From the NCBI GenBank assembly GCA_964623085.1, contig CAZUTO010000039.1, forward strand, positions 1 through 12,944: 12,944 bases of DNA, given 5' to 3'. Positions 7,053 to 12,944 of the stretch are shown piece after piece (positions within the stretch are counted from its first letter, which is position 1; every line of letters begins with the position of its first letter). The stretch is from CAZUTO01 sp964623085 (GTDB lineage Bacteria; Pseudomonadota; Gammaproteobacteria; Pseudomonadales; GM7GCV1). The position numbers and the translations under genes are program-made. Below the pieces are notes generated by a model, which worked only from the letters and a program-made list of their open reading frames with translations, was not told where the DNA came from and did not search any database.

Positions 7053-7703
7053 ATGCTATCGTCAATGTGCCGTTTTTTGCTGTTGTTTTCTCTTTGTGCC
7101 GTTTCTGGGCTGGCGTTTGCCAATCTCGATATTCAGGTACAAGGTCTGTTCTCTGGGCGCGCCATGATAAGTATTGATGGCAACGTACAATTGCTGCGTG
7201 CAGGCGAAACCAGCGCAGAAGGTGTGACGTTAATTTCTGCGGATAGTAAGCAAGCAGTGGTTAAATACGAAGGCGACACGCACAAGCTTGGTCTTAGCGA
7301 TCGTGTGGCTGTCAGTTTTGATGAACCGGAGAACAGGGAAGTTAGGTTGCGGCCTGATAATCGCGGCCATTATTCGGCACGGGTCAATATCAATGGCAGA
7401 ACGGCAGAGGTTTTAGTTGATACTGGCGCGACCCTTATTGCGATGAACGAGGAGCATGCCAAGAGCCTTGGAATTAACTTGGATGACGCACAGAAAGGCC
7501 GAGCGTCAACAGCCGGTGGGATTGTGGAAACAAAAGTCGTTACGTTGAGCTCGGTGTCAATTGGCGGTATCACAAGGAATTCAGTGTTGGCTTCGGTTCA
7601 AGATGGTGACTTTCCGCAAACTATCCTCTTGGGTAATAGCTTCCTTTCTGGGTTAGATATGACCACAGAATCCGGTGTATTAGTGCTGCGACAAAAATTC
7701 TGA
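7053..7703 (+). CDS. Periplasmic retropepsin-like clan AA aspartic protease (TIGR02281-like)
   Basis: A 216-residue protein with a signal peptide (core FLLLFSLCAVSGLAFA, likely cut after Ala23). Residues about 24-90 form a small beta-rich domain with the pattern GRAMISIDG...LLRAGETSAEGVTL...VVKYEG, resembling the GspC/PulC homology region. Residues about 103-216 form a single retropepsin-like domain: the catalytic VLVDTGAT (Asp123-Thr124-Gly125) preceded by GHYSARVNINGR, and the late ILLGNSFL block at 191-198 that completes the fold. One DTG motif per chain means activity would need a homodimer, as in retroviral proteases. Bacterial relatives are predicted periplasmic or membrane-anchored proteases of largely unknown substrate. 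GGAG at 7040-7043, inside the end of the DUF1499 gene, is its ribosome-binding site, 9 nt before the ATG, consistent with coupling. Confidence 0.88.
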   Translation: MLSSMCRFLLLFSLCAVSGLAFANLDIQVQGLFSGRAMISIDGNVQLLRAGETSAEGVTLISADSKQAVVKYEGDTHKLGLSDRVAVSFDEPENREVRLRPDNRGHYSARVNINGRTAEVLVDTGATLIAMNEEHAKSLGINLDDAQKGRASTAGGIVETKVVTLSSVSIGGITRNSVLASVQDGDFPQTILLGNSFLSGLDMTTESGVLVLRQKF

Positions 7704-7799
7704 CTTAGCCCTCTGCGCGTTCTACACCCCTGATAGCAAGCAAATCAGTGGTTCTACTGCTAGAATGCACGCCCTCAAACCATTGGCTTCAATCAATCT

Positions 7800-8387
7800 G
7801 TGACTACTCGTTTCATTCAAAGCTGTGAACTGCCCACTAAGTGGGGGCTGTTTCATATGCACGGTTTCGAAGATACGGCTACTGATAAGGAGCACATCGT
7901 GCTGACCTATGGCGATATATCTGGTGAAGCCGCGTTGCTGACGCGAGTGCATTCGGAGTGTCTGACAGGCGATGCACTTTTTTCACAGCGCTGCGACTGC
8001 GGCGCACAGCTCTCGGCCGCATTGGAGAAAATAGTGGCAGAGGGGCGTGGTGCGTTGTTGTATCTCAGGCAGGAAGGGCGCGGTATTGGTTTATTGAATA
8101 AGGTGCAGGCCTACCATTTGCAGGATCAGGGCGCGGATACTGTTGAAGCAAATGAGCAACTAGGCTTCGGCGCTGACATGCGTGACTACAGCATGTGCAA
8201 ACCTATGCTGGAACATTTTGATGTTACTCGCCTTCGACTAATGACGAATAATCCGTGTAAAGTTGAGGCGCTAACGTCGCTTGGATTTCAGATAGAAGAG
8301 CGGCTTGCCCATGTCGCTGGAGAAAACCCGCATAACGAGAGTTATCTCGGGACAAAAGCAGACAAGCTAGGCCATCTTTTCAAATAA
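7800..8387 (+). CDS. ribA: GTP cyclohydrolase II
   Basis: RibA converts GTP to 2,5-diamino-6-ribosylamino-4(3H)-pyrimidinone 5'-phosphate, releasing formate and pyrophosphate: the first step of the pyrimidine branch of riboflavin synthesis, in the cytoplasm. The 195-residue sequence is collinear with E. coli RibA (196 residues). Zinc ligands are Cys54 in RVHSECLTGD and Cys65/Cys67 in RCDCG. The GTP-binding LRQEGRGIGLLNK lies at 89-101, DTVEANEQLGF at 113-123, catalytic-loop Asp126 and Arg128 in GADMRDY, and the MTNNPCKVE nucleotide-base block at 148-156. It is a stand-alone RibA with no fused DHBP synthase (RibB) domain. The start is GTG 7800; it aligns with the E. coli start and no better candidate lies nearby. 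It stands alone, 96 nt after the protease gene, and is convergent with the phosphofructokinase gene. I saw no FMN riboswitch upstream; the 96-nt gap is too short for one. Confidence 0.96.
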   Translation: MTTRFIQSCELPTKWGLFHMHGFEDTATDKEHIVLTYGDISGEAALLTRVHSECLTGDALFSQRCDCGAQLSAALEKIVAEGRGALLYLRQEGRGIGLLNKVQAYHLQDQGADTVEANEQLGFGADMRDYSMCKPMLEHFDVTRLRLMTNNPCKVEALTSLGFQIEERLAHVAGENPHNESYLGTKADKLGHLFK

Positions 8388-8404
8388 GCCTCTTGATCAG
8401 TTTC

Positions 8405-8435
8405 TACTAGATAGGCTCTTACTAAATAGACCTCT
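8405..8435. repeat. Imperfect tandem duplication in the ribA-pfk convergent spacer
   Basis: TACTAGATAGGCTCT (8405-8419) is followed directly by TACTAAATAGACCTCT (8420-8435), two near-copies of a 15-16 nt unit. A 5-bp stem TAGAC/GTCTA (8427-8431 and 8438-8442) lies at its right end. It may reflect slippage; a role as a weak bidirectional terminator is possible but no T-tract supports it. Confidence 0.4.
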
Positions 8436-8455
8436 CAGTCTAATTGTTAAAGTAC

Positions 8456-9685
8456 TTAGCCGAGTTTTTTATCGACTAGCTCTAACGTAAGCTCTGCGTG
8501 CACTGGTAACCCATTTTTGTAGGGTGTGTCGGGCTCTCCGCAGATGAGCGGCGTAAGATATTTACGGCATGCTTCTGTAATTCCGTAGCCGTCTTCGCGA
8601 ATATATTCTTCGGGTAGAAATTTCTCGACATTCGCTACCTTATCTAGCGGTGCCATTTCTAATGTCCAGCTATAGTCTTGGTCTTGATCGCGAATAATGG
8701 CAGGCATCACTGCATTGTGCCCGGCAACAGCATATTCCACCGCCATTGAGCCAACTGCATAAGCATGATCAAGATCGGTTTGTGAAGACAAATGCCGCGC
8801 AGAGCGCTGTAGGTAGTCAGCCACGGCCCAATGATTTTTGTGTCCAAGCTTATTGCTAACCATTGCAGCCAGAGCCGGAGCAACGCCGCCGAGTTGTTTG
8901 TGGCCAAAGGCATCAACAGTGCCGCCATCGGCGAGAAATGCCCCTTCGCTGTCATGTACTCCCTCTGATGCGACAACAATACATGAACCTTTTGTTTTCA
9001 CGGCTTCATCTACGTGCGCGAGAAAATCGTCCTCATTGAAGTCCCGTTCGGGGAATAGGATGATATCGGGGTTTGCCAGCCCACCTGCGGCGGCAATCCA
9101 GCCTGCGTGACGACCCATGACTTCCAGAATAAACACCTTGGTTGAGGTCTCAGACATGGAGTTGACGTCTGCAGTGGCCTCTAGCGTAGACACGGCGACA
9201 AACTTAGCAACGGAACCGAAGCCTGGGCAGTTATCTGTAATAGGTAGGTCGTTGTCGACGGTTTTAGGCACGTGGATGGCCTGAAGCGGGTAGTTAAGCT
9301 TTTCGGCAATCTGAGACACTTTTAGGCAGGTATCGGCTGAGTCATTGCCACCGTTATAGAAAAAGTAGCCAATATCGTGCGCTCTAAAGACCTCGATTAG
9401 GCGCTCGTATTCTTCTCGGTTGTCTTCCAAACTTTTTAATTTGTAGCGACAAGAGCCAAATGCGCCACCAGGTGTGTGCTTGAGTGCTTCGACCATCTCG
9501 TCGGATTCAACACTGGTGTCGTAGAGTTCTTCACGCAGTGCGCCCAATATGCCGTTTTTTCCCGCAAGCACTTTGCCAATTTTATCGGAGTATTGTTTCG
9601 CAGTTTGAATGACTCCCGCAGCGGAAGCGTTAATGACTGAAGTCACGCCTCCGGATTGCGCATAAAAAGCGTTTTTGGCTGACAT
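8456..9685 (-). CDS. 6-phosphofructokinase, predicted pyrophosphate-dependent
   Basis: Interconverts fructose 6-phosphate and fructose 1,6-bisphosphate in glycolysis/gluconeogenesis; cytoplasmic. The 409-residue protein has the PFK fold signatures: an N-terminal AQSGGVTSVINAS, NGGNDSADT at 111-119, PKTVDNDLP at 140-148 with Asp144 the likely catalytic base, and MGRHAGW at 190-196 for sugar-phosphate binding. Two positions point to PPi rather than ATP as phosphoryl donor: Asp115 in GGNDS, where ATP enzymes have Gly in GGDGS, and Lys141 in PKTVDND, where ATP enzymes usually have Gly. Such enzymes are reversible and lack the allosteric control of PfkA. Length is near that of bacterial PPi-PFKs and above the roughly 320 residues of E. 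coli PfkA. The start is ATG 9685, with AGGAG at 9695-9699, 9 nt upstream. It is transcribed alone, divergent from mpl. Confidence 0.93.
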   Translation of the reverse strand: MSAKNAFYAQSGGVTSVINASAAGVIQTAKQYSDKIGKVLAGKNGILGALREELYDTSVESDEMVEALKHTPGGAFGSCRYKLKSLEDNREEYERLIEVFRAHDIGYFFYNGGNDSADTCLKVSQIAEKLNYPLQAIHVPKTVDNDLPITDNCPGFGSVAKFVAVSTLEATADVNSMSETSTKVFILEVMGRHAGWIAAAGGLANPDIILFPERDFNEDDFLAHVDEAVKTKGSCIVVASEGVHDSEGAFLADGGTVDAFGHKQLGGVAPALAAMVSNKLGHKNHWAVADYLQRSARHLSSQTDLDHAYAVGSMAVEYAVAGHNAVMPAIIRDQDQDYSWTLEMAPLDKVANVEKFLPEEYIREDGYGITEACRKYLTPLICGEPDTPYKNGLPVHAELTLELVDKKLG

Positions 9686-9730
9686 TGAAATGGGCTCCTA
9701 TACCAGTCTAGAAGTAATGAAAGTGGCGAG

Positions 9731-9759
9731 ATCATACTGGAATTTGTGCATCGTTTCAT
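9731..9759 (-). promoter_or_regulatory. Candidate sigma-70 promoter for the phosphofructokinase gene
   Basis: On the minus strand ATGAAA (9759-9754) is followed after 17 nt by TATGAT (9736-9731), which differs from the -10 consensus at one position. The start codon is about 45 nt further on. Both elements and spacing are reasonable; the -35 box matches at only four of six positions. Confidence 0.5.
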
Positions 9760-9821
9760 TTTTTCAGCGAGTCATTCGTCGTTTATGGCACACTAGCGCC
9801 GAATAAATAAGAGGAACTGCT

Positions 9822-11171
9822 GTGCATATCCATATTTTGGGCATTTGTGGCACATTTATGGGCAGCCTCGCCCAGCTTGCTGTGCAGAAGGGTTATAAAG
9901 TAACGGGCTGCGACAAGGGCGTATACCCGCCCATGAGCGATCAATTGCGCGCGGCAGGTATTGAACTCATTGAAGGCTATGAACCGTCGCAACTATCGCT
10001 CAACCCCGATTTATGGGTGGTTGGCAATGCTATTAGTCGCGGTAACCCGCTTTTAGAAGCCATTCTTAATCAAAATTTGTCCTATAGCTCAGGACCGCTG
10101 TTTCTATCTCAGCATGTTTTGCCAGAAAAATGGGTGATTGCCGTTTCTGGCACCCACGGCAAGACAACAACAACAAGCATGCTGGCATGGGTGTTGGAAT
10201 ATGCTGGGTTGAACCCAGGTTTTCTTATCGGTGGTGTGCCGGCCAATTTCGAATGTTCGGCGCGCCTTGGCGGAACCGACTTTTTTGTGATTGAAGCAGA
10301 CGAATACGATACTGCCTTCTTTGATAAACGATCGAAGTTTGTGCACTACCGTCCGCGTACTTTGGTTATTAATAACCTTGAGTTTGATCACGCGGATATT
10401 TTTGCTGATCTCGCGGCGATTCAAACACAGTTCCATCATTTGGTACGCACCGTGCCTTCAGATGGCCAGATTTTTTACCCTTTTAGTAACGATGCGATAG
10501 ATGCCGTGTTGGAAATGGGTTGCTGGACGTCTGTTCAGACTCTTGGTGCAGGCGGTGATTGGGAAGCACGTTGCCTGCAAGAGGATTATTCCGAGTTTGA
10601 TGTGACACTAACAAACGATTCCGTTGGTCAAGTGCATTGGGCAGAGTTTGGTGAGCACAACCTTAATAACGCTTTGGGTGTTATCGCAGCAGCGCGTTCA
10701 CTAGGTATTGAGCCGCGGGTGAGCTGTGAAGCATTATCGGAGTTTCGGGGTGTAAAACGCCGAATGGAAGTGATTGGTCGTACCGATAAGACCACGATTT
10801 ACGATGATTTTGCTCACCACCCAACGGCGATTGTGACAACACTCGCAGGTTTGAGAAAAAGAGTCGCCGATGAACGAATTGTGGCGGTTATCGAGCCGAG
10901 ATCGAATACCATGAAGGCAGGCGTACATCGGGATACACTGGCTGAGTCAGCTGCCGCCGCCGATCTTACATATTGGTATCAACCACCGGGGCTAACCTGG
11001 TCATTGAAAGAGTCAATGGAAGAGGTGTCGAACCAGTATGTTGCAGAAGATTTTGATGACCTGTTAAACCGGGTCGCGGAAGAAGCGAAAAGTGGCGCCC
11101 ATATTGTCATCATGAGCAATGGTGGCTTTTCTGGCTTTCATCAGAAGCTATTAGCAAAGCTCGAGATCTAG
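9822..11171 (+). CDS. mpl: UDP-N-acetylmuramate:L-alanyl-gamma-D-glutamyl-meso-diaminopimelate ligase
   Basis: Mpl attaches the recycled murein tripeptide L-Ala-gamma-D-Glu-meso-DAP to UDP-MurNAc with ATP, letting the cell bypass the MurC-MurD-MurE additions; cytoplasmic, peptidoglycan recycling. The 449-residue chain has the three Mur-ligase domains. The N-terminal Rossmann-like domain starts HIHILGICGTFMGSLA, the Mpl form of the MurC-type nucleotide site. The ATP-binding centre has P-loop SGTHGKTTTTS at 109-119 and EADEYDTAFFDKRSK at 158-172. GEHNLNNALG at 278-287, FRGVKRRME at 308-316, YDDFAHHPTA at 327-336 and EPRSNTMK at 358-365 complete it. The DEYDTAFFDKRSK block separates Mpl from MurC. 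The GTG start at 9822 has GAGGA (9811-9815) 6 nt upstream. E. coli Mpl is 457 residues, so this one is full length. It implies meso-DAP peptidoglycan. A terminator-like hairpin follows it. Confidence 0.96.
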   Translation: MHIHILGICGTFMGSLAQLAVQKGYKVTGCDKGVYPPMSDQLRAAGIELIEGYEPSQLSLNPDLWVVGNAISRGNPLLEAILNQNLSYSSGPLFLSQHVLPEKWVIAVSGTHGKTTTTSMLAWVLEYAGLNPGFLIGGVPANFECSARLGGTDFFVIEADEYDTAFFDKRSKFVHYRPRTLVINNLEFDHADIFADLAAIQTQFHHLVRTVPSDGQIFYPFSNDAIDAVLEMGCWTSVQTLGAGGDWEARCLQEDYSEFDVTLTNDSVGQVHWAEFGEHNLNNALGVIAAARSLGIEPRVSCEALSEFRGVKRRMEVIGRTDKTTIYDDFAHHPTAIVTTLAGLRKRVADERIVAVIEPRSNTMKAGVHRDTLAESAAAADLTYWYQPPGLTWSLKESMEEVSNQYVAEDFDDLLNRVAEEAKSGAHIVIMSNGGFSGFHQKLLAKLEI

Positions 11172-11229
11172 TATTTGCCAGTGTTTGATAGACTCAAAAT
11201 ATTAGTTGGGTCTGCGTCCTTGTTAACGG

Positions 11230-11262
11230 ATAATGGCGTCTTGAAAAAAGGCTATTATTTTT
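11230..11262 (+). terminator. Probable intrinsic terminator after mpl
   Basis: ATAATGGC (11230-11237) can pair with GCTATTAT (11251-11258), eight pairs including one G-U, around a 13-nt A-rich loop, followed by a run of T (11258-11262). It lies 59 nt past the mpl stop and before the RND gene, where termination is expected. The stem is AT-rich and therefore modest. Confidence 0.4.
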
Positions 11263-11339
11263 GAATGTATGTGATCTTTTCGATCAACGTATTCGTGCAG
11301 TAATTTCAAGAAAAGCTAGAGTGCTATTCGAATGCTCTT

Positions 11340-11345
11340 GGAGGG
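11340..11345 (+). promoter_or_regulatory. Shine-Dalgarno sequence of the RND transporter gene
   Basis: GGAGGG lies 4 nt before an in-frame TTG at 11350 and 16 nt before ATG 11362, favouring the TTG. An earlier in-frame ATG at 11332 has no clear ribosome-binding site and would place this purine run inside the gene. Confidence 0.45.
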
Positions 11346-11349
11346 CAAT

Positions 11350-12944
11350 TTGAGTCTATTAATGTCGCTGTACCAAAAGCTGTGTCTGTCGCGACCAGCT
11401 ATCCCGCTAGTATTTCTGATACTGCATACGGGGTTTATGGCGGCAGGCCTGCCCAACTTCAAGCTCGATGCGTCCTCAGATGCGTTGACGTTGGAGAGCG
11501 ACAGAGACCTCGATTATTTTCGTGAAATCATAGAACGCTATGACACGGGTGAGATTTTGGTTGTCACCTATTCGCCTGAGCAATCGCTTTATTCAGATGA
11601 ATCACTGTCTGCCTTAAAAGCACTTAGAGACGATTTGGCTACTGTAGAGGGCGTGGATTCAGTGCTTTCCATACTGGATGTGCCTCTTTTGTATAGCCCG
11701 GTGTTGGGGCTGGGTGATCTAGGAGACGACTTTAAACGTCTTTTGGACGAGGGTGTTGATCTAGAATTAGCGCAGGGAGAGTTTTCGCGAAACCCTATAT
11801 ACAAAGACACGCTAGTTGGCCCCGATGGTAAAACTACAGCGGTATTGCTCAATCTTGAAGTAGATCAAACCTTTGTCACTCTGGTGCGAGAGAGAGATGA
11901 TTTACTACTTCGTGATAATAGAAATGAGCTTTCTGCTGCAGAAAAAGTCCGGCTCGAAGAAGTGAAAGAAGAGTTCATTATTTATCGAACGCAAGCCACC
12001 GGAATAAGCAATGATCGCGTACAGATGGTGCGTGATATTGTCGCTAAGTATTCAGATCAGGCCACTATATTTGTGGGCGGTGCGCCGATGATCGCCAATG
12101 ACATGATGCAGTTTATTCAGGATGATCTGAACACCTTTGGTGTCGCTATTCTGGTATTTATGGTGCTTTCGCTGGCTTATATTTTTAGGCAAAAGCGCAT
12201 GGTTGTGCTGCCTCTGCTTGCATGTACCGTCACGGCGATAGTCATGATTGGATTTTTGGCTTGGGTCGACTGGCGCTTAACGGTTATTTCATCCAATTTT
12301 ATTGCGCTGTTGTTGATTGTGACCCTTGCGATCTCAATTCACTTGCTGGTCTATTATCAAGAGCACTGCCGGCGCATGCCTCATATGACTCAGTATGAGC
12401 TCGCTTATAAGACCGTCGCCTCTATGTGGCGACCTTGTTTATATACAACGCTAACGACCATTGTTGCCTTCGCTTCTCTGGTGGTCAGTGGCATTCGACC
12501 AGTTATTGATTTTGGCTGGATGATGACGATTGGATCGTTCACCGCGTTGATACTGACTTTTATGATCGTGCCTGTCGGGTTGGCGCAATTCAAGACCAAG
12601 GCATGTACCAATCTAGGCAATGAAGATCCGAAGTATACGAAGATATTTGCCGACTGTATCGAGCGCTTCCCTCGGGGAATTTTGGTTGTTTCCACCATTG
12701 TGGCAATTGTTTCTGGTTTTGGTATTACGCAACTCAAAGTTGAAAACCGGTTTATCGATTACTTCAAGAGTGATAGTGAGATTCACCAAGGAATGTTGGT
12801 GATAGATAGAAGCCTCGGCGGCACTATGTCTCTAGATGTGATTCTCAACGCGCCAGCCGAATCGTTAGAGGAGTCTGACTCAGGCTCTGATTCATTGGCT
12901 GATGATCCGTTCGCAGACGATCCTTTTGCAGATGACCCCTTTGC
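11350..12944 (+). CDS. MMPL/RND superfamily transporter, 5' part (runs off the window)
   Basis: 531 codons are visible and no stop is reached. The architecture is that of MMPL/COG1033 exporters, which use the proton gradient to move lipids or other hydrophobic compounds. TM1 lies at about 14-34, numbered from TTG 11350. A large periplasmic loop follows, opening FKLDASSDALTLESDRDLDYF, with GGAPMIANDMM at 243-253 just before the membrane. A bundle of five hydrophobic helices comes next, at about 261-279, 284-305, 311-335, 364-382 and 390-413, with VTLAISIHLLVYY in the third. Another TM is at about 443-461, then the second periplasmic loop, VENRFIDYFKSDSEIHQG...LGGTMSLDVIL. That loop contains Ser/Glu/Asp-rich sequence and ADDPF repeats where the window ends. 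The complete protein would probably have about 12 TMs. The start is TTG 11350 by its Shine-Dalgarno sequence, with ATG 11332 or 11362 possible. Substrate is unknown. Confidence 0.88.
   Translation, partial: MSLLMSLYQKLCLSRPAIPLVFLILHTGFMAAGLPNFKLDASSDALTLESDRDLDYFREIIERYDTGEILVVTYSPEQSLYSDESLSALKALRDDLATVEGVDSVLSILDVPLLYSPVLGLGDLGDDFKRLLDEGVDLELAQGEFSRNPIYKDTLVGPDGKTTAVLLNLEVDQTFVTLVRERDDLLLRDNRNELSAAEKVRLEEVKEEFIIYRTQATGISNDRVQMVRDIVAKYSDQATIFVGGAPMIANDMMQFIQDDLNTFGVAILVFMVLSLAYIFRQKRMVVLPLLACTVTAIVMIGFLAWVDWRLTVISSNFIALLLIVTLAISIHLLVYYQEHCRRMPHMTQYELAYKTVASMWRPCLYTTLTTIVAFASLVVSGIRPVIDFGWMMTIGSFTALILTFMIVPVGLAQFKTKACTNLGNEDPKYTKIFADCIERFPRGILVVSTIVAIVSGFGITQLKVENRFIDYFKSDSEIHQGMLVIDRSLGGTMSLDVILNAPAESLEESDSGSDSLADDPFADDPFADDPF
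12898..12942 (+). repeat. In-frame 15-bp tandem repeats encoding ADDPF
   Basis: Three consecutive 15-nt units each encode Ala-Asp-Asp-Pro-Phe and the window ends as a fourth begins (GC at 12943-12944). The units differ at synonymous positions: Asp-Asp is GAT GAT, GAC GAT and GAT GAC; Pro is CCG, CCT and CCC. So the protein sequence is conserved while the DNA has drifted, unlike recent slippage. The repeat is in the second periplasmic loop of the RND transporter. Confidence 0.85.

Noticed and set aside
7704..7799. Promoter with TAGAAT before ribA, or an FMN riboswitch
   Set aside because: No acceptable -35 at 16-18 nt, and the 96-nt gap is too short for an FMN element, whose conserved blocks are not seen.

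Overview
The window looks like chromosome from a gammaproteobacterium, probably a marine or aquatic one. RibA and Mpl closely follow the gammaproteobacterial form, and the phosphofructokinase carries the motifs of the pyrophosphate-dependent type. An MMPL/RND exporter with an acidic loop adds to this picture. The lineage is inferred from gene content only; no rRNA or other marker gene is present.

Layout. (1) 37-3341, minus strand: two overlapping genes for large GTPases with G-domains and hydrophobic membrane segments, resembling paired bacterial dynamin-like or YfjP-type GTPases. (2) 3342-3630: divergent intergenic region with a long inverted repeat. (3) 3631-5739, plus strand: a large secreted protein in which a Cys-bounded domain of about 180 residues occurs twice, separated by an Ig-like domain and followed by a DUF11-like domain. 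Its GC content is visibly higher than that of its neighbours. (4) 5740-6393: a scar made of the left part of an IS3-family element (5' end of orfA) joined directly to the 3' half of a MOSC-domain gene. (5) 6603-7703: a DUF1499 protein and a periplasmic retropepsin-like aspartic protease with abutting genes. (6) 7800-8387: ribA, convergent with (7) 8456-9685 minus, a PPi-type 6-phosphofructokinase. (8) 9822-11171: mpl, divergent from the phosphofructokinase gene and followed by a terminator-like hairpin. (9) 11350 to the window edge: the first part of an MMPL-family RND transporter, cut off inside an ADDPF repeat.

How the genes relate. The right half is mostly housekeeping: riboflavin synthesis, glycolysis/gluconeogenesis and murein recycling, in separate transcription units. 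The left half is more accessory. It holds the GTPase pair, likely co-translated and acting together at the inner membrane, and a foreign-looking secreted protein next to IS debris that has destroyed a MOSC gene. Several genes use GTG or TTG starts (first GTPase GTG, ribA GTG, mpl GTG, probable TTG for DUF1499 and the RND gene). I saw no tRNA, rRNA, CRISPR array or intact mobile element.
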